In this document: in pieces, positions 1-12,500 of the stretch
Layout of the letters: the number at the start of each line of letters is the position of its first letter
How positions within the stretch are numbered: position 1 is the stretch's first letter
Origin: Anastrepha obliqua
Taxonomy: Eukaryota > Arthropoda > Insecta > Diptera > Tephritidae
Length of the DNA: 64,000 nt
Direction of reading: 5' to 3'
Assembly (NCBI RefSeq): GCF_027943255.1
Contig: NC_072892.1
Location: forward strand, 27,241,792 to 27,305,791
Made by a program: the position numbers and the translations under genes
Notes under the pieces: model-generated
The model's database searches: none
What the model was told of the DNA's origin: nothing
Seen by the model: only the letters and a program-made list of their open reading frames with translations

Positions 1-450
1 AAATTGTAAAATTGGTGGAAGAAGTTTTGTTATAAATAAACAGAAAGAAAACACCTGAACGGAAATTCAAAATACGGTAATATGTTAAAGAAACTTTGAT
101 GCAAAAGTGAAGCAAATACACGGTAAAACAAAATAAATAAAAAATAATAATAATAAAAACTCAATTTAAAAAACGGAACAAAAAACTGAAGTTAATGTGT
201 TTTCAAAAACCATAAAATAATTAAATAAACAAAATGTTCTGACAAAAACTTAATACTTAAAATAAGTTACTCTTGTTGTTAGTGCTTAAACACATTTTTC
301 ATACCAAAAAGTCATTACGACAATAATTTTTTTTAAATTTAATTTAATTTATTTTGTTTGAACGCAATATCTGTGCAACTTGCTCGCTGCAAGTTTGTTG
401 AACCAAAGTTAATTTATTATTTGCCAGCACAAATTAAAAATCACCACGCC
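1..450 (+). other. upstream/5' UTR sequence of neur
   Basis: Very A/T-rich sequence just before the neur start codon. In-frame codons without a stop run back to about 358, but no ATG precedes 451 in that frame, so the extra codons are treated as untranslated. No TATA box or initiator can be assigned with confidence, and the transcription start may lie outside the window. Confidence 0.5.
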
Positions 451-598
451 ATGGGTTTATCGGAAAATCAAGCAAACAATTATGTGTCAACCAGCACCGG
501 ACCTGGCGGCCAGGTTGTTGTTGTGGAGTGTCCAAATCATCGCATGTCAAACAAAAAGCTGCACATATTGAAGAAGATCAAGAAACGTTTCGGTTTAG
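451..598 (+). CDS. neur: neur coding exon 1, with polybasic phosphoinositide-binding motif
   Basis: The ATG at 451 is in a good context (a purine at -3 is absent, but a GCC precedes it and G is at +4) and starts MGLSENQANNY. The exon encodes a short polar N-terminus, then a lysine-rich stretch SNKKLHILKKIKKRFGL, the known membrane and phosphoinositide-binding motif of Neuralized. It ends at a consensus donor (AG|GTTAGT, intron from 599). The last base joins TC of exon 2 to form Val, giving the conserved LVRRSPSSCPGP junction. An in-frame TAG at 601 shows the reading must splice here. The N-terminus before the basic motif is shorter than in Drosophila. Confidence 0.93.
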
Positions 599-3500
599 GT
601 TAGTATCGAGATGCACAATTTTTTATAATATTGATAAATTTAAATATTATTAGAAAGGAAATTTATAAAATATTTTTAATGAAGAATAAAAGAAAACACG
701 ATTTAAAATATCAAGCCAGTAAAAGCTGCTGTAACTATACATACATTGTGAATTATTGGTACCCAGATACCCAGATGAAGCTCAGAGCCAGTTTAATATT
801 TCTTGACGGTGAAAATGTAGGCGATAAGTAATTTTAACAATCACTTTTCATTACACCGAAGAGTAAAAAATACTTCAGAAAATTTAATTATTTTTAAGTG
901 AAACCTTCGATGCGGTTTTTCTATCTAAAATACAAAAAAGAAAACAGGATTATATATTTATCTATTGAGCCTTACTATAAAATTCGAAAGAAGAACATTT
1001 TTAAGCCTGTCGTTTGGATGGAGTATTGTGTTATTACCTGGAATTATTTTTACTTAAGGGCTGTGGAGCAATTTGGGTCGTTATACATACAAATTGTTGT
1101 GCGAATTTTAATAAATTCATGTCCAGTGAAATGCGTTCAAGCATTTTTGCGGTGTTACTTTTCACAGTCTCTTTGATTATAACCTTTATACGCAGGTAAA
1201 TATTTAATTCAATTTGCTGTTTTCTTATATATGTATGTGGCTCCGTTTTTATGTATTCCTTAGAAACGAAGTTCACCGTCTTGTGAAATAAAATTTGAAA
1301 AAAAAAACATCCCCTTCGCTTCATTTCTTTTATTTTAAGACTTTATCTGCCTGTTGAGCGCTACCTACAGTAGATTTTCGTAGATTGGGGAGGATTTTTA
1401 TTTTGATTCGCTTCTTTTTTGTCTGTCACAATTTACCTAAATTGTTCGGTTTCCAAACCATAGTTTTGATGAAAATAAAATGTCTGTATACTTGGGATCG
1501 TTTAAAATAAAGCGATACTTTTCATAAGATAATTCTCTATCGTAGAACACCCAGACTTGGATACTCACACAGATAGCGAAATACTGTTCCCTTAGATTCT
1601 TCTTGATTGCTGCTTCTGCATCCACCGTTGTACGGCCATTCCATCTTTATGGCATGGTCTCCTTAAGCCCAGTGGCGGGTTGTTGACATAATTCTGAATA
1701 TATCTGCTCGTGACTTTCTTAACAACTTGTCAGTTCTGGATTTGTTGAAATTGGGCCACGTTTGTTTAGTTATTTTGAAGGTATCGGTGTTAGTCCATCT
1801 GTCTACGGCTTGCTTTCTATGCTCCTATGGCCAGGTACCCCGATGAGAGTGATGTCTGTCGTGCGCGCTAAATCATTAAGTTCTTCTTTGCATTGTCTGA
1901 TGATTTTTGGTTATTGGTTATTGGTGATAGCTGCATACATACTTCCGATAGATGTTATGGATGGTTCCTAATTCTCCTGCATGCTTCCTTTATCACGAGA
2001 ACTTCGGCTTGAAAAACACTGTGCCAGTTCCCCAGGAGAAAATATTTGGAAATTTCGAAATCTTCCGAATATAGTCCCGCGCCGACGCCGCAATCCATCA
2101 TGGATCCATCGATGTAAAGCGCGGTGGTATCATCTTTGACTACTAAATTTAATTTTCACTCCTTTCGGGTGGGAAACATTACCTTAAACTCTGGTCGGAA
2201 GTCTAGGGTAGCGATAATGTAGCCTGATAGATTGGCGTTTAGTCTTCGGGCATCTCGAATTGTACTATGACCAAACATCTTAGCATTCCAAAAACCACCT
2301 TCTTTCCCATGGTAGCCATATGCTGACCACAGGCGTGGTGTCTGTTATTACACCCATCACTACTCTCAGGTCCTTTCTACTAAGTTTTAGAAGGAAGGAC
2401 GCTAACTTCCTACCTGGTTCTTTCACAAAGCATTTGGTTACTCTGCAGGAGTCCAATTCAGACCAACGTATTCTATGGGTAGACCTCATGGAGTCGTCAA
2501 TCCCTAGTTGAATCGATGCAGAATTCATCCCTAGAAAGGGTTTAGTGAAGTGGTACGCTTGTAGAGCGCTTCATTAGCCAGTTTATCAGCCAACTTGTTC
2601 CTTCTAATACCACAATGTCCAGGCACCCAAATAAGACAAACTTTGTTGTGTTTTGCAACACTGTTCGCTTGTGTCTTATCTTCAGCGACTACTTTCGGTA
2701 ACCTCTTACGTTATTTACAAAGCTGCAGCATACAAAGAGACGCAATGTAGCGCGTAAAGGTCCAATAAAAATGTTTTACATACAAAAACGAAAATGGATG
2801 ATTAATTTTGCGCCACCTTCTATAGTGCCTTAAAAATAATTTTAATTAAATTATGACACATGTTGTATGTATAGTTTAGAGCATTACAATTTTTATTAAT
2901 TTCCCTAAATCTGCTTTTATTTCCCCACTTTTGAAATTACATAAATAACTAAAAATCGCACATTTACTTTTGTAAATTAAATGTATATTGCCTTTCATGG
3001 TCAACAAAATTTTCGAACTAACCAGCTGATATTCTTATAGAGATGCCTGGGGTAATATTCAAGTGCCCATAGGCGGTTTCAAGTACATAGCGGTAGTACA
3101 TATTAGCCGTATGGGAACTCATAATATTACAATTTGATTATTTAATATTTTGCTTATAGAGTATTTACGGCCATTTTATCTGCTTATTAATAATTGGAAA
3201 AATATATGCATGCCACTTTAATGAAGATTTTACTTCGCATGCAAAAATTGTATAAAAGCATCTGAAAAGCCGCTGCCAGCAGTTTTTTTAATTAACTGCT
3301 GCTGCCCCGTAATGCCTGAAACACAGGGCTAATTAAAACTTTTTTATTTTTATTCATTTTATTGTGTTTGCTTAATTATCTATTTCGCGCTTTTTTCCCT
3401 TAAGTAATGGCGTGAATAGTAATACTAAAAATGCTTGAAGAATGTATATTCCCACATTTGTGGTTAAAAATGAAAAATTCATATATGCTGTTCATAGCGT

Positions 3501-6500
3501 TTATTTAACAGCTGTCCGGTACACCTACAACTAATTTCGTCTCCATTCAACTACACTTCTATGCGCCCTTTACGGCCCCAATACTCATTTCTTAGCTTGT
3601 AGTTCAGAGTAAACAATCAATTTTGTTGTTGTTAATAAAAAGAAATAAACAACATAAAAAAGTTGTATGCATGCACATATGTATGTCTGTATGTATGTGT
3701 GTAGATAACACTATTCATTCATTCAATTAAAATTTACTTGGTTTCCTGTGAAAAAATATTATCGTGATTTTTCTCGCACTCTTCATATAAATTAACATTT
3801 TATTTATTACTATTTTTTTCTTAATAAATTTTTCTGTGCTGTTCTGCGCTTTCTTCGTACATCGACGTTTTTCTAGCACTCATGTGCGACCTTAACTGAA
3901 AAGCACTTCAGCTAAAACAATACCCAAACAATAAACCGATTGTCACACACTCACTCGCATGATTTGACACATATACATATGTATGTACGTATAGTACCTA
4001 CATATGCATATCAGCAGCGCTGCCTCTTCTGCTTGCGTGCCTAACACATAACTCATACGCCCAGTAGGCTCGCCGGTCCCTTCTACTGCTTAATTGTTTT
4101 CGCATACATTCGTAGTGTATGTGGTTATGTGTGCGTTTCTTGTGTTTTTATTGTGCGTGTACAATCAGCCGATAGAAATATTATCGCTTGCAACAAAAAC
4201 CAAGCAACATAACAACAATTATTATTTTTTGTTGTTTTTTTTGTCTTTGGTGTGTTGCTCTTCGCAATGCGCTTCTGCAAAGCTCATTTGGCGGCAAACA
4301 AAAAACGGAAAAGCACTCGTATGTACATTTGTACATACTTCAGTCAACGCACGCAACCGTTTAAAGTTTTTTCTGGCATTAACTTAATTTTCTTCTTTTT
4401 TATCTTTTCAATTGTCTTCACCGGCGCCTCAGCTGGCTGTGGGCTATTCGCCGCTTGTCTACCTAGCGGCATACGTCACTTAATGCTGGGAATAAATTCT
4501 GGTTTGAAGCTCATACATATATAGATGTATATGTGTATGCCCTCACTTGGTCAGCCGCATGTGAGTGCATTTGTTCGCGGTCTAATGGCAATTCAGCAGC
4601 TTCGACACTTTGCAATGAAATGGCAGGCAGAGTCAGCACCTCTTGTAGAAAAAGTTTTGTCGCGTACGTGTACCGCACCTCAATGCAGCTCTCAATGAAC
4701 TTCATTTGGAGGGTAAAATATTTAACTATGTATGTATGTTTGTATGTGTGTACGGGCACCTTTGCTTTGCAACTCCATTGGAGAGGAAAACCAGTTTGTT
4801 TACTTGCAATTTTTTTGTGTGCGCGTGATTTTTTCTTTTTATTACTTCAAATATTTTTCTCATCACATCGTAACGCTTAATCAGCTGTTGTTCGCTGCAG
4901 CCCACTTTCAAGATATTGCCGCTGCTGTGCGCGTTGCCATTATAAACATGTGAAGTGAATGAGTCGTCAAACGTTAATGTACAATTCATGCTTTATCGGA
5001 GTACTTGACTTTGCTAAGCACCACTTTTCCACTACTATCTGTTTGCACTTCAAGTCCGTTACACTTCTGCGCATTTAAATATTTGTGTATTATTTACCTT
5101 TTGTATTAAGACTCTTTATCTTTGCACATCAATAATAAACTATTTAGGCTTGGTACTAAGTGACGGTGATTCATTGCAACCCACTTTGGCACGTATTTTA
5201 CACTTATCCCTCTCAGCTTTCAACAGCTCCCGAAACCACTTAAGTCTTCTAAATGATGTTAATTTTTCATATTAGATAAATGTACTCGTATACTCGCACT
5301 CAGCGATGGTTATCAAGTTCATCGTGCACGCCTTTCTTAAGAAGACTAACAGAATTGGGCGACCCAAAAAATGTTGCTTTTCTTACTTGTTGCTCCGTGA
5401 CGTAGGAGCCCTCACTTTCAAGTTGCTTCCTGAAGTCTTATTTTATTATCTGCATTTCATGTTAGGTGGCAACAATGGTAAAATAATGATATCGGGGTGT
5501 CTTTAAAAACTTGAGATCTTAAAATGTTAACAGAAATAGTATATTATTTTTTAATATAATCTGGTGTATAGATAATTTCATGGCATTTTTTGACTACTGT
5601 TTTCAATCTTTGACGTCATTTGGCTTGAACTCTTGAACTCTCGCCCCGTATTTTATAGCCACGTAAGCTAAGATCCTTACATACAATTTTCCATATAGTC
5701 GAAGGCCAAAGGCTAACAAGTTGAGAACGACAATCGACATTTCGGCATCTTCTTCAACACTTCGCTCTATGAACTTCTTGAACAGACTTTTTTTCAAAGT
5801 GAATTTCCAAAATTGGGCGCATTGTGCTGGCGCTAAACGATTCATTAACTGGCCAAGACACTGTTTGCTATCACCAGCTGTTGTTGTTATCGTTATGTTG
5901 TTGTTGTCATGCAGCAAAAAAACACCCGACAGAATATAAAATGTGGAATTATCTACAATGGAAATATTGCACCATAAAGATGTGCCCAACCTTAATGTCA
6001 GACGATTTTTCAATTTAAACTGAAGTAGGAATTTTGTAAAATGCCATCTTTGACTACAATTAAGAAACAACTTGCAATTATATTTCTAAAACTTCACCCC
6101 ATATTTTTTTTTAATTTTTCGAAATAAATTGAAAGCCTTTGTGTATATTTAAAGGGCCTTTTTCCCACACTCTGTGTTGTATTTCAAGATGTTAATAAAG
6201 TTAGGACCAATACAAATATTTTATAATGCTGGAAACAGTTTTTTTCTAATTAAGGTGGTCTCTTGGCAGGCAATTGCGACCTTCGCCATCAAAAATCATC
6301 TCATAAAAATCTCTACGAATATGTTTTCATATAAATTACACATCCCATAATGTGCAGAATTATTCTTGTACTGCTTTTTTAACCTGCTCCTTTCCTTTAT
6401 ATTCTGCCTGTCCGCATATGTTTTTTCTAGAAGCTCTTCTTTTCCATTACCCCCAAAACTATTTGCTGTTTTCTGTATACTTCGCATTCCCTTTTTCGTC

Positions 6501-9500
6501 AATTTTTCCAGCTATAAACACATCAATCAGTTCTCTTTGCATATTCTTACCTTGCAATCCAGCTGCCTACAAACATCTACTTACTTCACACGTCAACTTG
6601 CCATCGACTGCTGAATCAGCCGTATAAACCTTCAAATCTTCAATTCTTCATTCGCTTGCCTACCTTATTATTCAACAAGTTTTATTGCTATCTCCCTGAT
6701 TATTTTCTCCACTCACCTTCCTTCCCGCTTAGACAATCAACTCAACTGTGTCTGCCCTCTTTTTTCCGTGCTTCCTTCCGTGATTCCTCTAAACTTATTG
6801 TTACGTTTGCTCAACCGATGTCATTTCTTATCTTCTCACGGTTTACTTTAACCCAGTTTTCTTGTTTCTGTTGCTTGTTGTTATTTATTTGTTGTTTTGC
6901 TTTTTTTACCTCTTTTGTATTTTTTTCTATCTTTTTTTTTTTTGTTCATATAACTGCTTAGTTGCCTTTTGCTTGTTTTGGGTATGAGGCGCCATAAGCT
7001 CTATGTCTTCATTGTTTATCGGCAGAAAATAAGAAAAAATGGCTTTCCGCTGCTTAGCTATTAACTTGGTTATTTGTTTAAGCCACTGGCTCACACTTGC
7101 ACTCACTTGCAGTACGAGTACTCTTACTTGCTCTCCTGAGTGAGCTTTGTAATTCAATTGTGGGTTCTCTGTTGTTAGAATTCCTGTACTTCCCACACGC
7201 TCAGTTATCTTTCGCGCATGCGTCATCACTGCAGCCAATATTCATGTGTTGTCAGCGGCACTTGAAATTAATATTATTTCTATGGGAAATTTCTTTTATT
7301 CTGTCTATGATTTTATTGAATGATTTTATGGCTATTTTGAAAAGATAAAGTCTATTGTTACATCTATAAAAAAAATTTATGACCACATCCACTCCTGATA
7401 ATTATCAATTAATTTTTTTTTACTGAAATACTTTCAATTTCGTCATACAGCGTAATTTTTCATCAATTCAATACATTTAATAGCCACTATATGGCTATTT
7501 TAAACTGTGATAATTATTATTTTTTTATAATTCCTCAGGAATCCCCCATCACGAAGCACAATCATGTTTTAATAGCATGCACTTTACAGTCATATTTACT
7601 CTTTTGCATTACTCATACATGCATTTTAAATAATTCATACTCACAAACTTGCATGTAAGGTCGTTTCAATTTTGTTAAATTGGAAAAAAGTAAGGCAGGT
7701 TAAATTCGGTCCGAAGTGAACTTTATATACCCGCACACATTTTAGGAAAATTTAATTTAGGCTGCCTGTTAATGGATTATGATTTGCAAATTTTTGCAAA
7801 TGAACGTTACTGGGAGGTGTGCTATATCTCAAAAAATTTCGCCAATTTTTAACATAAACGTACCTTGCGGTTTTTGTAACATTAGACGGACGGACGGAGC
7901 TACCACCCATTTTTCAAAATTTTATTATACTCGCGCCGTATTTTTCTTCTTGGGTTCATTTGTACCAAATTTCGGTCAGTTTGTTTCATTATCTCTGAAA
8001 AAATTATCGTTATATATCAATTACCGTTATTGCGAATGAAAATTTGTGGTTCGTATTAAGAGATTTAATGACTTTAATTAACCCTTGAAAGCGCCTAATG
8101 AAATTTAATAAATTCTCTATTAGTCTCAATAATTAAATGTAGTATAAAAAGGTGCGTCCGCTCTAGCCGAAAGGACTTGAAAAATCTGCTTGAATTGAGT
8201 TACCTATTAACTTGCAGAAATTTAATTTGAAACCGGAATATGAAAAATCTAACTTGAGGAACATATTTGTATGTATGTAAGTTTACACATATCTTAACGC
8301 TGTTATAATGAATTTTTAATGTTCACATCTCTTTTTTGAACAACTTAAGCGGCACTAATGGTAAACCAAATTAAGCAAATGCTTAAAATCTTCAGACTTT
8401 TTAAAATACCGCCTTCAAATAATACGCTTTGTACGTGCTTTTTTTTTAATCACTTTAATCTTGGCATTAGCCGCCTTTTTTGTGGATTCATTGCCTAATT
8501 TCAATATTTACGTTTACCATATGAATATTTCGATTTCTGTTGAAGTTTTCCCATCGCACAGCCGTTTTCGTTTTCATGCAAAATGCGAAAAACTGGTTTT
8601 CATAAATGAATCTAGGCTGCGTTTGTGCGCTCAAAGGAATAAATAAAAACTTTGACAAATAAAATACGAAAAAATGCAAATTACCCAGTGGGAAACTGAG
8701 TTGATCGTAAAATTGACCATCTGGAAAGAATTTGATGATATCACTAATTAAACGGTAATTTATATTATGTGTAGTAGAAGACACAAATATTGTTTTTTTT
8801 ATTCAATTGTATTCGCTATGAAATAATGCTCAGTTTTACTTAGAAAACCATCGACTGCCTGAAGTACACACTGGTGTACCACTAAGTTCGCCTATTTGGA
8901 AATTTGAAAGCAAACAAAAAAAATTAAAACTTTCCGAACTTGGCATTGTAAAAAAAAGTGTAGATAGTGTAGAATGTTATGCGTCATAATATGAATTCAA
9001 TATCTGGTGAATGACTGCCTCTTAAGGTGTGTACCTTTCATAGTGCCGGTTCTTGGTTTATTGGCACAAACCTTTCCTTTAAAAATTTTCGATAAGAGAA
9101 ATCCCACGACATCCATGCAATTTGGCTTGATGATAAATTTACAACGAAGCGGAATATCACTGTCACCACATTTTCGAGTTTTCGTCTAACTCCCACAATT
9201 TTTGCATCGGATTTTCATGCCTATACGTTGTATATTTGGGTAATTTTATACAACTCAACTTCAATGCCCACACATGACAAATGACAGTCAAATAACGTTT
9301 TACGGTCGACCCAAAAAATGGCTCTAAATTTAAAATAGGCTGTCTTTGTCGGAATTTTGGGCACTCGTAATAAATTTGCAAATAAGTGAATATTCTTAAG
9401 GGAGAATTCCATCTGTGCTACACAATGCTGTATAAAACAAATCCATTATTTTTGCGTACAAATTTTTGCGCAATTGGTTTCATGGCTGTCACAATTCATC

Positions 9501-12500
9501 TCATAAAAATCGTCTGAGTCTAAGAAATCCACAAGATTTTGTTTTGTTATTCCTAGAAATTTCAAAATTTCGCCAAAGTTTCGTCAGCGTTTGAAAGAAA
9601 GGTATATTTTTCACTCTTTTAGAGTATTAAAATCGACAGCTACACATTTTCCCAGTACATATTTTGCGAAAAAATCTAAGTCAATAGATGCATATTTCTT
9701 GAGTTATCATGCCAGACCAGTTGCAAAAACCCCGTTTTTGAGAAATCACATGATTGAATTTTGAAAGGGTGACGTGTTATTTCTCTAATACTTGCTCCTG
9801 GATATCATTTTCAGAGTATTCTTCCCACATCTTCTCGGGGAGAAGGGCTCATGGTTTTCGAAATATTCGCATCGTATCCTCTTGTTTTACATCATCCTTT
9901 AACTTAGCATCGTAGTTTTCACATACTTATACATTCATACGCAGTTGTAGTATACTTATATACGAGTATGTATGTATAACGTTTGCTCTCATTGGTCTCA
10001 AAACCAATTACTACAGATTTTTATTGATCTCTACGTGTGTGGAGGTAAAGTCAGTTGAAAGCCAGTTGAACTGTATACTCTGTGAAGCACCTGAACGAGA
10101 GTTCTCACAATTATGTTCTATTCTTATTCACCTTCGTGAAGTTGAACACGTACGATTCATGTTCGCTGGATCAAAACGTGCTGTACGTAATTGCTATGTC
10201 AGTGGGCGCATAAGCAGCTGGCTTGATTGCGCTCGTAGCCAATGAAACTGATTTCTCAGCACCACCATCCAGCCAGCCAGCTGCGGGGGTTGCTGTCCTT
10301 TAGTTTAGTTTGTAGCACAGAAAATCTTCGATAGTTTTTTAAGATTTATTGTTTTCATTTCTTTATCTACCTTTCTCTCTTTTTGTATCATTACTACTTA
10401 TCCATTTTCTTCTGAGACTTATCCAAACTACAGCTGGTTAAAGTTACCTGATCTTTTACTGCACTTCCAACATTTACCTTTTATCATTTTTGTTTCCAAA
10501 TCCAAATGTGTACCAGCAGCACAGTGGTGGTGCCAATCAGTTAATACAGGTAACTGCATACGGTGCGTGTATGTGTGTGTGTATACGAGTATGCAGCATG
10601 AAAGAACAACTCTTGGAAGATGTAATTGTTAGAATTTTTTTATAATAAATTTCAAATAATAGTAAGGAACCAGTACGCTATCCAAAGTGGGTAAAAAACT
10701 TTATTCAACTGTTAGGGTAGTTTGCTAATGTAAAAAACGAAAACCTGGGAAAAGACCATCACCGTCCCGTGCTAATTGCCGACTTCAGCAAAGCTTTTGA
10801 CACTCTATGGCACTCAAAGATTTTGGAAGCGTTGTAAAATGCAGGCATTAGGCGGATGACCTTAAGTTGGAGAAAAATGTCACTCATTTCGATAAGTGCT
10901 TTGTTTACATGTGTTGGTGTCGATGTCAGGAATTTTAAATGTGTTGGAGTTTCTGGTAGTCGCGCCTTGCAGCGCAGGTATTTCGAGTGCAGCTGCTTTG
11001 TGTGCAAATCCGCGCGAAGAGATAGATGGCTGTTGGATTTTCGTGAATTGAATGAAGTTACTCGTTTTTGCTCCTTATCGCGTATAATTTTTTCTCCTTG
11101 TTGTTTTCTGAGGAATTTTCGCCTAAAATAATGGGCCAAAAGTGCAATGAACACGGAAGGCTATTTACCATTTGCGTACATGCACATTAGGGTGACCAAA
11201 AAAAGTTGCGGTTTTTTCACCGAAATAATAAAATGTAAGTTTTCCGCCCAAAGATTTCGGAAAAATAAAAAATCACCTCATGATAGAAATGTTTAAGCGT
11301 AAAAAGAATGCATAAAAATGTTTAAAAACTTTGTCAACGGAATCAATGGAACGGAAGTGTGCGAAAAAAATGTGACGCACGAGTGGATTAATTTTCCAAG
11401 AATCGAAAATGGTGAAAGGAAGAATACTTCACTAGAAAACCATAGAAGTCTAAATTGGTCATTATTTAGCTGAGTTCTTTAAGATTCCTTTCAAGCTACC
11501 TTCCGAAACGCTTAGGAAACTGTAAATTTCGTTAGGAAGAGGAGTTTGTTTCACAAAAATTCTTCCTCGTTGTTTTTTACATGGAAAATATTCAGACCTA
11601 TAAAATAAAATTCAGACCTTAACTTTCAAATCGCCTATACACATAACATTTTTTTGTCTCCAATACCAGAATCCATTGTCAGAACCTTTTTTTTTTCTTT
11701 TGTACGGTGTAAGTAGATAATTTGAAATACAGTTAATAATACCATTACATTTGTTGTTGTGTCCTCAACATTTAAATGAGCTGTAATTTCGGCCGCCGTA
11801 GTCGAATGGGTTGGTGCGTGACTACCATTCGCAATTCACAGAGAGAACGTCGGTTCGAATCTCGGTGAAACACCAAAATTAAGAAAAACATTTTTCTAAT
11901 AGCGGTCGCCCCACGGCAAGTAATGGCAAAGCTCCTCATAAAAATATCTGCCGTTCGGAGTCGGCTTAAAACTCTAGGTCACTCCATTTGTGGAACAACA
12001 TCAAGACGCACACCACAAATAGGAGGAGGAGCCCGGCCGAACACCCAAAAAGAGTGTACGCGCCAATTATATATATACATATATACATATATATTATATA
12101 TATATATATAATTTCGACAACAATATGATTTATTAGAAAATTCGAAACAAGTGAGCCACGGACCTCAACTGACATGTTAGCACTACAGTTGCTTAAATAT
12201 GAAAATCTGCAGGTTGCAAAATAAATATCAAAAATTAATTTCTTTTATCAAAAACCTCATACACCTATAAAGTTTCTTCAAAAAAAAAAATCTGTTACGA
12301 AAAAATTATTATTGAGTAATAATAAATAAAACTAAAAACAAGGTGGCTCGAAATCCATTTTGGAGGTATGAATCAATGAATCTAGCAGAAGAATAATTCA
12401 ATCGCCGAAATACGGAAGATAAAACATTTGACCCACCCTAATGTACATACTGATCTATAAATACATCAATGAGTTTATTATTGGCTGTGCGAGTTAGCTC

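Noticed and set aside
4094..4989. Cluster of overlapping frames of 70-115 codons on both strands
   Set aside because: Cys/Phe/Tyr-rich low-complexity peptides from T-rich intron sequence, with no family resemblance and no splice context.
10024..10245. Plus-strand 73-codon frame in a GC-richer intron island
   Set aside because: No homology, no splice signals; composition alone is not enough.
11850..11865. B-box-like GGTTCGAATC as a tRNA gene
   Set aside because: No cloverleaf can be formed; it is the promoter of a SINE copy repeated elsewhere in the window.
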